A stretch of DNA of 64,000 nucleotides from Harmothoe impar. Taxonomy: Eukaryota; Annelida; Polychaeta; Phyllodocida; Polynoidae. The notes beneath the pieces were generated by a model that saw nothing but the letters and a program-made list of their open reading frames with translations, was not told the DNA's origin and did not search any database. The stretch lies in the NCBI GenBank assembly GCA_947462335.1, contig OX381721.1, positions 1,364,001-1,428,000 on the forward strand, given 5' to 3'. Shown piece after piece: positions 9,768-21,504 of this stretch; the stretch's first letter is position 1, and each line of letters starts with the position of its first letter. Made by a program: the position numbers and the translations under genes.

Positions 9768-10182
9768 TGTAGTGGTTCGGAATCTCAGAAAGAGAACAAG
9801 AACGTCAGTTTCCAAGTGCGAAGTAGAAAGCGTGGTTTATTCAACGTATCCCTATTACAATTGAATCTAGTCTTAACCCGAAGGGTAAGACGAAGCAGTC
9901 CTGGTTCAATCTAGCGATTGGGGTAGGGTAATGCGGGGAGTCAGCCGGGCCTGCACTGACTGGCGACTATACGAGGAGGGGAGGTTTATATACCCCCTTT
10001 GGATGTGAAATGAACATGGTCACGTGTCTATTGGCTCCCGCCTGAAACGTGGTGCGCAGTACCCGAGAGAGGACAGTCGCCCCCTCTGGGATACCGCCCA
10101 CACTAACGCCAGGCGGGAACAACCCGAACTTAATCCTCCTCGGTCACCTGGATATAAATGATTACCGTAGTAAACCCCTACA
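9768..10182 (-). repeat. 5' LTR of element A (415 bp)
   Basis: The LTR begins TGTAGGGG and ends CCACTACA on the minus strand. The inner boundary is fixed by the primer site. The outer boundary is inferred from the TG...CA ends, because the partner LTR is outside the window. U3 holds an ATTGG/CCAAT box (10030-10034), a CACGTG E-box (10021-10026) and GGTATATAAACC (9985-9995) as TATA box. AATAAA (TTTATT at 9836-9841 on plus) lies downstream of the expected start. This order gives U3, R and U5. Confidence 0.85.
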
Positions 10183-10684
10183 ATATTTAGGGTTTGAGTG
10201 TAAGGCCTTTGGCTCTCATCTCAATCCCTGTAAAACTGACGGGAGCTCTGGGAGGGCTATATGTGTTTTACATGGACCTTTCAACAGGAATGGGTAGGAG
10301 CACATGAGAGGATAAAACAAACATACTGCATGGCAGCACTAAACAAATGAGAAGCCCTCAGAAAATTGATGCATAGCAATACCTGGGAGGCCTTGTAGTC
10401 TTCAGGGGACTGTGGAGCTTTATAATGAACATCCTATAGACAGCAGATTGACGTCCTGCTGAGGGGGAGCTCCAAGCTGAGAGCACTGCCTTCATGTGTA
10501 CCAAAACTTTAAAATAGAGAACAAAAGAAAAAAAAAGAAATGAAAAAAAGGGAAGCTAATGTTTTGGATGTGTCAACTACTAGGATAACTCAACTACATG
10601 GAACTAAGAGATCACATAGGTGGAATATAATCCACCTCTAAATGATGGCAGAATGACGTCATTGTCAAGACAACAAAGGCTCAT
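10183..10684. other. no feature seen
   Basis: AT-rich flank of element A with short A-runs. I see no ORF, RNA gene or clear repeat. Confidence 0.6.
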
Positions 10685-10987
10685 GGCTGCGTCTCACGAC
10701 CTTGGTCCAATGTTTTTGTCTCTGACCGGGTGCTGTCTCTGATTGGGTGCCGTCACTAACCGGGTGCCGTCTCTGACCAGATGTCATTTTGGAGTTTAGT
10801 TATCATAATATATTATGAGTATATGTTAAAAATTAAAAAAACACTTCCTTCTGACACCTGATCAGAGACGTCACCTGGTCAGAGACGGCACCTGGTCAGA
10901 GGCGGCACCCAGTCAGAGACGGCACCTGGTCAGAGACGGCACCTGGTCAGAGACAAAAACATTGGCACAAGGTGGTGAGACACAGCC
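10685..10987. repeat. foldback element with 17-bp internal repeats
   Basis: About 43-bp terminal inverted repeats (ggctgcgtctcac…gtgagacacagcc) enclose a 303-bp element. Both arms continue into tandem copies of a 17-bp unit, cagagacggcacctggt and variants, with about three on the left and six on the right in opposite orientation. The centre is AT-rich. No convincing target duplication is seen. It is non-coding. Confidence 0.85.
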
Positions 10988-12975
10988 TAATGGACCTTCT
11001 TAGCCGCAATAATCAATAAACCATGTCGTAGGCTGAGTTACCAGATTGTAATATTGTTTGCACACCATAATAGATCTGCATTGTTATGGTGACAGGCTGT
11101 ATTGAATATTAAGATATAAAGCTTCATTGTCGTAAAGGCCCAGTATAAGGGTATTGATATCTTTGGGTGACAATGTGGATCTATTGGGGGTTGCATAATA
11201 TCTCTGACATTGCAGGTATATTACAGACTTTTAGAAGTCTCTATGGCAGTATAGAACTGTTGTACAGTTGTTGTGAGAGTCAAACTGAATAGTACAGACA
11301 AAGACTAGTCTAGTCCTTAATGAAATTTATAATTGGAAAATACAGAAGAGGAATTTTAACCTTGAGAGACATTGTGGTAATTTGCCTGATCTTATCCTGT
11401 AATCAGACAGTGTTCTGGTGCTGAAACTCTCATTAACCTCATTAGGATGTGAGGATACAAGAAGTAGAGGGAGATTAGAATACTAGAAATGACTGCTCTG
11501 TCTTCAGAGATTTAAAAGTATGGTTATTGAGAGACAATAATGGGATGAAGTCTCTATATTACACAATGTGAGTCTCATGGTAGAGATATTTTAAATGGAT
11601 CCTTTTAATGTTTAAAGCTAATAGCTACATTTCTACATTTGCTGATAGCTACCCAAAGTCCCCCAAAGAAGAGACATATTGAGATATTATGTATACAGTA
11701 TACAGCAAATCATATTAAATCTAAACATCTTCACCCAAGCGCCATCATTCACATTATTACTCAAGCTACCAGTACTAATATCTAAATTCCCTAGACATAG
11801 AGGATGATGCTTGTAAAGGAGCTAGCACAACAAGTGCCATGGCTGCTGTGAATAAGATTTGGAGAAATGACTGTCTTTTAAGACAAAAAAAAGGAGAAAT
11901 TGCATGTAACTCATAGTAAATGATGTTCACTTTTGTCATACAGCAGTAAGGCTGGTACCCTCCAATATGACAACAGAAATACACATCTGAATGTTATTTG
12001 TCAGTCATAATACTTTGTTGACAGGAAAAACTCCCTGACAAATTGTTGGGTGACCCAGAGGCCAATCCCTGATCGTTATTTCCACCTGAGCCACAAAGCT
12101 GCCGTGAAAGGGCGGACAACCTCATCCGCTGGTTCCAGCAACCAGTCAATAGTTAACCAGGCTGTGTTTGGTGCCTGCAGGAAACCAGCGACTTGCTGCA
12201 TCCTGATGGTAGACTCGTTAGCTATATCTCAACTTTCTCTCTCCTTCACCCAGCCTGCCACACAGACATCATGACTACAGTAGCCTAGGAGGGTCAAATC
12301 TTTTTGTAAATCTTGAAATTGCATATTCACTTCAACTTGCAAAAAATCAACTCGAGTTGAAAGTGAAACTTCAACCATTTACTGTCACCTGTCAACTATT
12401 AAATATTTTAACACTACATCAAACCAAAAACAATTCAAATGTCAAAATTGCAAGTGAAAACGCCAACTTCAGTCACTTACCGTCCAGATTTGACCCTTCT
12501 TGGCCACTGTATATGATACCCACATAATTTCTTACGTTTTAAGCTCGATCCCTGACCTCCTCCAAAGGCTTCACCTCCAAGCATCAAGGATATTGAGTGA
12601 AAGCAGATTCTTTTAAGTTATTGCATCCAGGAAAGCTGAGCGCTGCCAACTTGTTGCCTTCCTCATTGAGTGTAACAGCATCATTGTGTTGTCTGCCTGG
12701 TTCACTTACCTCAGAATCTCTAGGGTTAGTTACCTTAAAACCTTGTGTATAAGCTGCGACTTGTACAATAATCAGATCGCCAGAGTGGCTTATAGGATCA
12801 GGACAAAGTCGGGATGCGGCTTATACAAGGGTATTTGCTAGTATAGTACAAGACCATAACCACCATAATCAGATGAGCAGTGTGGCTTATTCCGCATTAA
12901 CTAGATGATCACTGTACAGCGCCATCTTGTCTGGTACCAGTGCTCTTTCCTCTGCTAACTATAGAAGCCTGCTGC
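10988..12975. other. no feature seen
   Basis: About 2 kb of AT-rich sequence. The longest reading frames are under 75 codons and look random. No repeats stand out. Confidence 0.6.
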
Positions 12976-13730
12976 TTAGCTGAAGCTGGTTCCTGTCATG
13001 ACCGAAATTTGGTGTTTTAGGGGTCATAAACCTTTCAACTATAAGCCTCTATTGTGGGTCCTTAGTTCACCTGTTCAGATTGGGGGAGTGGTTAGGACTC
13101 TCACCTACCAATCCATGCATCATTGGTTCAAATCCATGTGAAGGCAATTTTGTTCACACACAATTTTAAGATGTATTTTGGTCGGTCAAAAAATGTGATA
13201 GTATACAACTCGGTTGTAAAGATCCTTAACACCTAAAATCTAAGATTTAAAATGGTTTTGTATTGTTGCATTGGGTTTTCTTTGTAAATAATATTACTAT
13301 TTCTTACCAACTATAAAAAAAGAAATGTTGCTTTGGCATGGATTTGAACCTGTTACCCCTGGATTGATTGGCCAGTGTCCTAACCACTCCCCCAATGCAA
13401 CCAGGTGGCATGAGAAATATTCAAATACAACTGATTCAAAACCATTTTAGATTACACTATAACTATTGATCTTGTGTAAAGGATCTTTAAAACCGAATTG
13501 TATACTATCACAATTTTTGACCTACCAAAAATACATGTTAAAATTATGTGTGAACAAAAAAGCCTAAACATGGATTTGAACTCATGACCCATTGATTGGT
13601 AGGCCAGAGTCCTAACCACTCCCCCAATCTGAACAGATGACCTAAGGACCCACAATAGAGGGCTATAAGTGAAAGGTTTATGACCCCTAAAACTCCGATT
13701 TTGGACATGACAGGAACCAGCTTCAGCTAA
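12976..13730. repeat. foldback element containing three tRNA-like modules
   Basis: Inverted arms of roughly 265 bp (12976-13243 and 13450-13730) start ttagctgaagctggttcctg. Each arm contains a tRNA-like module: 13078-13146 on plus and 13563-13630 on minus. A third sits in the loop (13335-13398, minus). Each module has an A-box-like TGGTTAGGACTC and a B-box-like GTTCAAATCC about 40 bp apart. I read these as tRNA-derived SINE heads captured in a foldback structure, not functional tRNA genes, because the arms do not pair as a cloverleaf. Confidence 0.75.
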
Positions 13731-15088
13731 AGGTCTCACAAGGTAGAATTACTGCATCGTGCTAGTGCCCTATAGGATCAGCCCATAGTCGGGTGTGGCA
13801 TATAACTGAGTTAGGTTTATACTCGAGGTTTTTACGGCAGCAGAATATATAGGGGATACTCAGAAGATAGGTCTGTCTACACAGCATGTGGAAATACAAT
13901 GCAGTACTGAGTAGGCCTATGATGGAGTATGATAAATAACACTTGTAATAATGGTGTAATACTCTCTTGTAAAGTATGTACTGTATTCCTCCTTAGGGTC
14001 ATCACATTGAAAGAATTACAGCAATGTTCATGCAATATGACATTGGAGGCTAAAACTAATATCTGTAGAATGACTGCTATACTGCACACAAGCATCTTCA
14101 TATATCAAGGCCCCCTGTGCGTAATAAAAGTGAAAACAGGTCTTTGACTGAAGTTACTTTGACAGTTGGCTGTCAGCACAGTCCACAAGCGACCTTTTAT
14201 CTGTCCAGTTTACAGTAGATTATTACCAAACTCATGATATATGCTTTGTCAGTGTGAATTCTATTGCATATTGCTGGTGAGCATGGGAAATTAAAGGCCA
14301 GAGTAGAATTATAAATGGCAGGATTACCGTATTCAATGTAATAAAATGATTCTGGACACCAATTAGTAGTTAAGAGTTTAATTCAGGTAAAAAATTGAGA
14401 TTTATTTTTTCATAGTATAAAAGTTGGCCCAAAAATGATGGTGAACTCTTATTAGGGGGAGTGCGCTTATTAGGGGGTGCACGCTTATTACATTGAATAT
14501 GGTAACAGTATGACATGACACTGTGAGAGTCTCAATGAGTCTAGTATGTAGGTATTTACACAGAAAATGAGGTCTACCACTTAAATTAAATATCACCAGT
14601 GTGCTGTGAGACCAACTTACAATAAAACAAACTCACTATAGAAGGAGAATATCTAAAATATACCAGTGGCAAATAGTACAGCTCTCACAATGACTGATAA
14701 CACTAGAGACAGAATCTCCACATGTCCTCAGAGCGGGGACATATATTCTGTACTCTGTTCAACATTATGGTTACCCAAGAGACAAATGATCCATGAGCCT
14801 CGGGACCCGCATATCTGCAGACAGATAGGAAATGAATCCCCGCACTTGACAGGAAATAGAACTCTCCTCTTGTGGGAGGTAGTAACAGATGGCTAGGAGT
14901 AAGATGACATGTCTGGTGATGGTTTCTCTGGGGGAGGTGTTGGTAGGAGCACATTATGACGTATTAGGGAAGGATGAGGGGGTCTATATATTGTCAGCCA
15001 TTTTTTTCTTCATTCTTAAAACTGACTGATTCCATATAAATATGTCAGATGGTGTTGCACTGCATCCAGATAGAGCACAAGCATATAA
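13731..15088. other. no gene seen
   Basis: AT-rich sequence with one short local duplication of gcttattaggggg around 14447-14490. Reading frames are short and overlap on both strands without protein character. Confidence 0.55.
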
Positions 15089-15156
15089 GTTTAAATAAAA
15101 AAAAAGTTTTGTTTCAGGTAACATGGGGTGAAAATCTAGGGTCGGTAGGTCGGATC

Positions 15157-15187
<31 letters not shown>

Positions 15188-15380
15188 GCCCCTCTGCGAT
15201 ACCAAAAAAGTGGGAAAATGTGAAAAAAAAAATTCAAAATTTTTTTTAAACCTAAAATTGACCCCAAAAAGTGTCAAAATTCCAAAATTTCTTCAAAATT
15301 GCATAAAAAAAAGTAGGGTCGGCCCTGTTTTGATAGGGTCGGTCGGGTGACCTGAAACAAACCTTTTTTTTTTTTTGGCC
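15089..15380. mobile_element. MITE family 1, copy 1
   Basis: The terminal inverted repeat is A-rich and followed by gtttgtttcaggt(a/c)ac. The right end reads …aaacctttttttttttttggcc. The flanking triplet TAA (15086-15088, 15381-15383) looks like a 3-bp target duplication. The interior is poly-T/poly-A rich with agggtcggtaggtcgga. Related copies are at 26333, 47308, 50188 and 59899. Confidence 0.8.
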
Positions 15381-16165
15381 TAATCAATAAAAATAAATGA
15401 AAATGTTTTGTTTGGCTAGATGATTGTGCATCACGACATCTTCACTTGATTCAGCTGGCCGTTCTGTCACCGAGGACCACATTTACAGTCCTTTTTAAAT
15501 TTATATTTAAATGACCTCAATAAAGGGCCCATGAAACAAAACTATTTTGTACCTTGAAGATAATATATGTACCCTATAAGTCTAAATCAGTGGCTTAGTA
15601 TTGTTATTCTGTCTAATATAATTTCACAGCTCTACCCCCACCACATATTTAATTTGTGGTCACATTTTAAAATCGACTCAATTTATAAGATAATTGATTT
15701 TCTTATGAAGTCATATAATCTGACTTAAGCCTGGACTTATACACATAACCCTCCTCTTTGTAATATTCTGTTACCATACTCTTGAATTCTACGATAACAC
15801 ATCAAGATGTTGAAAAACCCATGAAGTATAAGAAATGTTATTAAGTAATGTATCATTCATGTACCATCTTATTGACATATACTGTGTTTAGAAAATAAAC
15901 ACTATAAAAATAAACACTTTACAAACTCAAATATCAAACTATAGTGACAGGTAACATGAGAGGCCTCTCCTTAATACAACCTGTACCCCCACACAAAGGG
16001 AGCCCACACACAATGACTCTCAGAGCCCAGTAGAATTTGTCCGGCAATATGCAGTGTTCAATGGATCATTGGGAAATGGAGGACAATTGTCTCCAACATA
16101 ACTTCAATTACTTCTACAGTGACATTTCCCTCTTTGCAGAGATTGCTTCTGCTATAGTCAGATTG
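15381..16165. other. no feature seen
   Basis: AT-rich, without ORFs or clear repeats. Confidence 0.55.
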
Positions 16166-16890
16166 CAGTAGGTCTAAGTGAATTGACCATGTACAAATTA
16201 CATGGGATGTACTCATCACATTGCCATGTCATCATCTCATATCCCTGCCTGTTCTAGTGGACAATTAGCTGGAGTGATTTAGATAAGTGTAAGCCGGGTC
16301 CTGCTTCTCCAGCAGCATGCTTATTGGACATTGCCTCTCATTATACATGAAATTCATAGCGAAACCATTCGAAACCAAAACTCAATTTCATCATTTCAAG
16401 TCAGACATAAAGGCCGATATCCCTTTGATCGTGGTAGCACTTCTCTAAGCTTACATGTATAGCACACTTTATCACATTGGGGATTGGCTGGATATAGACC
16501 CTCAAAATTGGATGCCTCCTGGTGATCGATACAGCGAATAAGGTCACTGCATGGCACTGCCGGCACCTAGATAGGCTAACAATGGTCAGGGCCCTGACAG
16601 AAAAGCCACAGAAGGTAGCTTTAGGCAGTTTCTGACGTATGTACATCCAGGAGCTGTTAGTCTACAGCCGCCATAACTATGCTGGTGATGGGGAAAATGG
16701 AAAAATGTTTGCTTTAGCATTGAGCTGCAGAGGATCGGGCATGTGGAGTTGACCACCAGGGTCTCACACATTACTAAACCACTGACCAAGTCACAAACAT
16801 GATGATACACTGTCAGTTCTACATTGTACATACAATCAGAACTGGTGGCATCCAACCGCCCCAAGTATGATCGAATTCAGCTGCCACAAC
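16166..16890. repeat. dispersed repeat fragments shared with 41640-41800 and 44588-44905
   Basis: 16166-16345 resembles 41640-41800 (taggtctaagtgaattgacc and following). 16470-16760 resembles 44588-44905, sharing caaaattggatgcct and actgcatggcactgccgg. A further piece, ccaccataactatgc, recurs at 56814. These are old, diverged interspersed copies, non-coding and of unknown class. Confidence 0.7.
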
Positions 16891-17922
16891 TATGCAAATT
16901 AAAAAAGCCAGCTGACACTGGTCTGGTCTGGGGTTAACACAGAAGAATTGTTATGTGGAGTAAATGTAAGATGGTCCAATGGTTTCAGTTTTTTTTTTTT
17001 TATACTTGAATGTGTTGCAAATGATAGTACAGTATCATTTTGGGAGGATGAAGCATATCCTTCCAATAAAAGAAAATTCAGAGGGTACCATGGGCACAAG
17101 TATAGTCTTTAAAAATGTATTTTCAATAGGTGAACTTGAGCATGCACTCAAAAAGTCTTGAATTAAACTGACAATTAGGTTAATTCTAGGGAACTATGCC
17201 TGATAAAGTAGATAAAGTAGATTTCAAATTTGGTCCCACCTCAAAAGAGGAATAGGACTCTGTAACAATGTAGCTCTCTTGATCAATTAACAGCCCCATT
17301 TTTCTCAGATGTCATCTGACAGCTTCTTGCTAGGCCAGGATATTGTTAAATAAACAACTTGGAAAGCTAATTACAGTTTTCTGGGCTTGAAATATGAGTA
17401 TCTTGACTGTAACAGCAGCCTTTTTACCGTAAAGCCCTTCAACGGACTCTTGCTGGCCAGACTTTCAAGCAAGTTTGCCAAAGTCCAGCCTGTTATTGAA
17501 TGTCCAGCCTAGCCTGACCCTCAGTAGAATGGTCCTTGACCCATCTATTATAGTCCAGCAGTGCCTGACCCTTGTATGAGAGTAGTATTGGCGACATTGG
17601 CTGACTCTGATATTTACCTGTGTGTACGGGGGGAGGAGAGGGTTCACAGCCACAGCTCTCTTAAGGCAAAGCTTGCGCTTATAGAGCACTACTAGTGGGG
17701 GTTTGAATGAGGAGTCTATGGCGTTTGTCTTAAAAAAAAATAGCCATGGCACATGTTGATGTCGCTTAATTATGCTCATATCTCATGTCGATTTTAAGAA
17801 TTGCTCATGTCACCTGTCACTATGTTTTTCAAGCTTCATGTCAAATGTCACTAGGCCCCATGTCGAATGTCGATTCTAAGAAACAGACATGTCGCCATCT
17901 CGAATTTAGTGGTCCACACCGC

Positions 17923-17923
<1 letters not shown>

Positions 17924-17957
<34 letters not shown>
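17924..17957. repeat. (GCT)11 trinucleotide repeat
   Basis: Perfect GCT repeats sit in a wider CTG/GCT-rich region (17920-18145). The matching part of the other copy (46420-46780) is longer and more degenerate. On the minus strand it reads as poly-Gln or poly-Ala in short frames, which I do not take as genes. Confidence 0.95.
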
Positions 17958-18203
17958 ATTTGCTGTTGCTGCTGCTGTTGGTGCTGCTGCTTGTGCTGCA
18001 CGAGACTGAGTAGCTGCTATTACAGTTGCTGACGATGTCACGGATGCTGTTGACAGATGCTGCTGCTTGTGCTGCTTGTGCAGCTGCTGCTGCTGCTGAC
18101 GATGTCACGGATGCTGCTGACAGATGCTGCTGCTTGTGCTGCACGAAACTGAGTAGCTGCTATTACTAATGCTACTAATACTAGTATGAGAAAATACATT
18201 TAG

Positions 18204-18941
18204 TCAGTTGATTAAATCAAGGAGGTTTTCTGACTTCAGTGGATCGTTTAGCCATTGGCCACGGGCAAAACTTGAAACCATTTTATACATGGGACAATTG
18301 GCAGAGTCGAAACATGTTGGTACGATGGGATCGATCATGTTCATCATCAGTTCAGGCAAAGGAAGTGTGTCGACAGCACGCGAAAACTTCATGTCTGGAT
18401 GTTTCAACACAAGGCCTTTTATCACACTCACACAGCTGCTTTGAAGAGTGAATCCTTGACCAAACTTGAGCTTTTTCCAACACAGCTTTGGCCTCTTTCT
18501 GTGCAGTAAGGGATCTCTCTTTCGGGTTCATCTCAGTGCTGTCTAGCATGTCCTCAAAGTCTTTAACATAATGTTCCAACGGGCTACAAATGATGTACTC
18601 CAGATCATTGTCCGTATATGTCGTCTCCTCGCACCATATTGTGTCTTCTCCTGTTTCGAATTCCGTCATTTTCTGAACAATCTCCTCGTGAGTGCCTTGC
18701 ATATATCGAAGCTCCTTCAAAGACCTGATAACTTCTATGGCGAAGACTGAACAAATACCTGAAGGAATTTCACCACAGTCAGGCCAAATGAAACTACTTC
18801 CGTTCCGATGAAGTTGAAGCATGCTTCTATCCATTGCTCCTTGGTGACGTCCTTCCAATGTTTCTTTACCTCACATGCATCATAGGGCACTGTTTCTCTT
18901 CCTGCTTCAAGTGGAAGTTGCTTTTTCTTTCTTGGACTCAT
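18204..18941 (-). pseudogene. broken gene of unknown function inside the truncated element copy
   Basis: Three overlapping minus-strand frames (18735-19019, 18352-18858, 18204-18431) read like consecutive pieces of one protein of about 245 residues. The first and third share a frame and the middle one is shifted, so two compensating-type frameshifts (near 18750 and 18440) or unrecognised introns separate them. The likely start is the ATG at 18941 (MSPRKKKQ). The piece ends …SENLLDLIN before a stop. Composition is globular and mixed, with no motif I recognise. The block is absent from the otherwise collinear copy at 46790. A minus-strand TATATAAGG lies at 19328-19336, about 390 bp upstream. 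Confidence 0.5.
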
Positions 18942-19327
18942 TTGGAGAGAGTTTCGATGCTCTGTAGCGTCAACACTTCGATAAGAAAAGTAGCTGAAAA
19001 TAGCAGAACTAACCATCATAACATTCTGAGCGAGCGTAGAGTGGACGATGCTACGATGATGAAGGGCGGGTCGAGAAAGTGTGATGGGTGAGAGCGTCGT
19101 TTCACTCCTTATGTACCCTGTCCTAGATAATCCTCTTAAACGGCTGAAAAGACTCTCTCAGTACAGAGTCTCTACTCAATTAAGAGATCTGTTAAGTAAG
19201 TTTTCACATGCTACCTGACTACTGCAGGTGGGTTTAGACTTAAGCAGCTTAGTGCACACACGTGTCTGTTAGAAAGCTACCTGCACACCTGCCTTCCTTT
19301 TAAGGCGCCTATACACGTGTCAGCCTC

Positions 19328-19336
19328 CTTATATAC
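19328..19336 (-). promoter_or_regulatory. TATA box upstream of the broken gene
   Basis: The minus strand reads CGTATATAAGGAGG. It faces the gene at 18941 and diverges from the plus-strand TATA at 19898. The equivalent site in the other copy (about 47025-47045) has lost the TATA, and that copy has also lost the gene. Confidence 0.45.
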
Positions 19337-19897
19337 GCCTTCTTGCTTCTAGAGCTAAGCTACTTACCGTCGTTTTCAGCTGCCGCAGGCTGACTGGCAG
19401 CTATTTAAAAGAGAATACCCGTTACCTGTATAACGGATCAGGGGGTTATGAGATTAGAGTGTGTATACAAAAAAAGCTACAGGGGTCGTGAAGCAAGCGA
19501 GAGGGTGTCTGTCTGTGAGGTAGAGACGAGTACATGTGGTAAGCGACTTAAGTGTAAAACAAAAGCACCTCCTCTTGCCGTGGTGAGTGGAGCGGACGGC
19601 AGCTGGCTAGTTGAATAAGCGTCAGCTTAGAAGATAATCCGTCCACGGGCTGGCGCGTCACACCTGTCGTTAATCACCTCCTGTAGTCTTTGTATACACA
19701 GTTGACCTGGCTTTATCTCTTCACCAGCTATAATCCCATATACATGTAGCGCACGTTACACTTGTTATCCCTCTTTTCATGCTGATGGATGAGGGGTGGA
19801 AGGGTCCAGGTGAAAAGCAATTTGATTCCTCTCTGGAAGAGGGTGGGGCTCTAGGTGAAAACAAGCTTAGAACATCCGGATTAGCCGCTCTCTCAGC

Positions 19898-20065
19898 TAT
19901 ATAAAGAGCCTCAATTTTTCTTGGAACAGTAATTCACCTCTGCCCACTTCGTCTTGTTGTACACTATCAGTCACGAGGCAGACGCTCGAAGTAGCAGATC
20001 TTTGCAGTATGGTTTATACAGGGGTTACCTGCTAATAGGAGTTTGTCTAAAAAAAATGGGTGAGT
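19898..20065 (+). promoter_or_regulatory. TATA promoter, short leader and splice donor (copy 1)
   Basis: TATATAAAG at 19898-19906 is followed about 160 bp later by a consensus splice donor, G|GTGAGT (20060-20065). The same TATA, leader and donor recur at 47829-47979 and 51607-51757. Preservation of the TATA and donor in diverged copies suggests a real 5' exon. No acceptor or coding exon could be identified. Confidence 0.5.
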
Positions 20066-20927
20066 AGATCGCTTTTTTCTAAAAAAACACTTAGAACACG
20101 GGTATGAATATGTAGCACTGTAAATAGTTATTGTGAGTACACAGTAGAATCTACGGTACTATAGTCTTAACTGTCTAAAGACTGTGGAGCGCGTTAATGT
20201 GCGGTCTCCTTACTAATTTCACTTGACCAGGCTGGCAGGGTCAACTAGTCTAGGTAATTGCAACCACAAGGGTGGCTACTCAAGATCCAAGTAGACCTAC
20301 TACTACGAGATTGTCTTTTGACCACTCTGCCGCCTGGTGATTACATGCTCTAGTCTAGCTCGGCATACCCTAGTATAGTTCTCCGCTCTTTTCGTCAGAT
20401 GGCGCCACAATAGGATTTTTGTACATTTCTACGATACTCGCGAACATTTTAAACGCATAATGAACTATATAAGCAACAAAGCACACTTCTAATATATTGA
20501 ATATAAAAAACCGCGCTCATCATCCCTCTAATCGCATTTTCCAGCCGCCGGCCAGCTGACTGCTGACGACAGGAGAGGGTGATTTTTTTCCTTTAGATTT
20601 AAGCCGCTTACCACACGCGCGCCCTCTAGTCACAGACAGAGTGACAGAAAGGGAAGGGGTCGCTTTGTTCACGCTACCTGTAGTTGTTTTTCTATACACA
20701 CTCTAAGCCCATGACCTGCTAATCCTTTATACAGGTAACACGTGTTCAACTAATTACACTATTGTATGACGGTCGGTACACGGATTAATTTTAAACCACC
20801 CTCCCATCTGGATCCATGTCTGGTGGGTGGAAGGATCCAGCTGAAAAGCGTGATTAGGGCTTTTGTTTCTCTTATGATAGCAGCAGGTCAGCATGCGACA
20901 GCTGAAAATGTCAGACTAAGTCGAATT

Positions 20928-21240
20928 GTTTGTTTACAAACAGTCACGTGTCACGTGGTGTTGTTTACAAACAAGAGAGCCACGTGGTGTTGTTTACAAA
21001 CAAACCCTAAGTAGGTCACGTTACCCTAGTTACCAGAATGCCGGCTTCTGATTGGCTGAGCCTAAGTAGGTCACGTGACGTAAGTAGGTCACGTTACCAT
21101 GGTTACCAGAATGCCGGCCTCTGATTGGCTGAGAGCTTCTAAGTAGGTCAGTAGGTCACCCAGAATGCACCACTAATCCCCTAAATAGGTCACTTCCGGT
21201 CACGTGACCAAATGGAGGCCTCTGATTGGCTGCAGGTCGA
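20928..21240. promoter_or_regulatory. terminal motif array of the truncated copy
   Basis: There are three copies of the forkhead-like palindrome TGTTTACAAACA (20930-21002). Several CACGTG E-boxes lie at 20944-21204, and repeated aagtaggtcacg units follow. Three CTGATTGGCTG (inverted CCAAT) boxes lie at 21048, 21121 and 21220. It occupies the same place as the E2F/ETS/E-box array of the complete element. Confidence 0.65.
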
Positions 21241-21504
21241 TTGAGTAATAAACAGTACTTAACTATAGTCCCGTTCCGATACATACTATACTACTATCAG
21301 CTTAAAATAGGCTTATAAGGAATTGCAACAACAGCTTATTAGTTCTAATGAAAGAAAGAAAGTGTAAATGGACCTTTTAAGGCAAGATGAATGCCCCAAG
21401 AGGGAACCTAAGACTCTCCATAATGGCTGGGAAAGCTGTATGAGAGAGGGGAATAGTGTAAGAGGAGAAAGCAAGTGACTAATGGCCATGACCTGAGTGA
21501 AATG

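Larger units (their letters stand above)
1..10182 (-). mobile_element. Ty3/Gypsy LTR retrotransposon, element A (3' end outside window)
   Basis: Read on the minus strand, the order is 5' LTR (9768-10182), primer site (9754-9766), gag, pol (PR-RT-RNaseH-IN) and a third ORF that runs off the left edge, so the 3' LTR is not seen. RT preceding integrase places it in Ty3/Gypsy rather than Ty1/Copia. It shares layout, frameshift site, primer site and third ORF with element B at 26921-38444, so the two belong to one lineage. Gag carries one frameshift near 7295, while pol is open for 1,369 codons. The visible part exceeds 10 kb, which is long for Ty3/Gypsy because of the extra ORF and a long Gag. 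Confidence 0.95.
17220..21295 (+). mobile_element. left-truncated copy of the Polinton-like element
   Basis: The right end matches the terminus of the 11.1-kb element at 44930-56020 for its last 60-110 bp (…gttccgatacatactatactact). 17280-20500 is collinear with 45650-48470, including a CTG-rich stretch, a TATA promoter and the flank of a MITE insertion that is absent here. 17227-17270 matches, inverted, the subterminal region at 55180-55215 of the other copy. No left terminal repeat is found, so the left end is lost. Unlike the other copy, it retains a broken gene at 18204-18941. Its terminal motif array (20928-21240) differs as well. Confidence 0.75.

Noticed and set aside
17841..18144. Poly-Gln/poly-Ala protein from the CTG tract
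   Set aside because: Frames are low-complexity by-products of the repeat. The other copy differs in length and frame.
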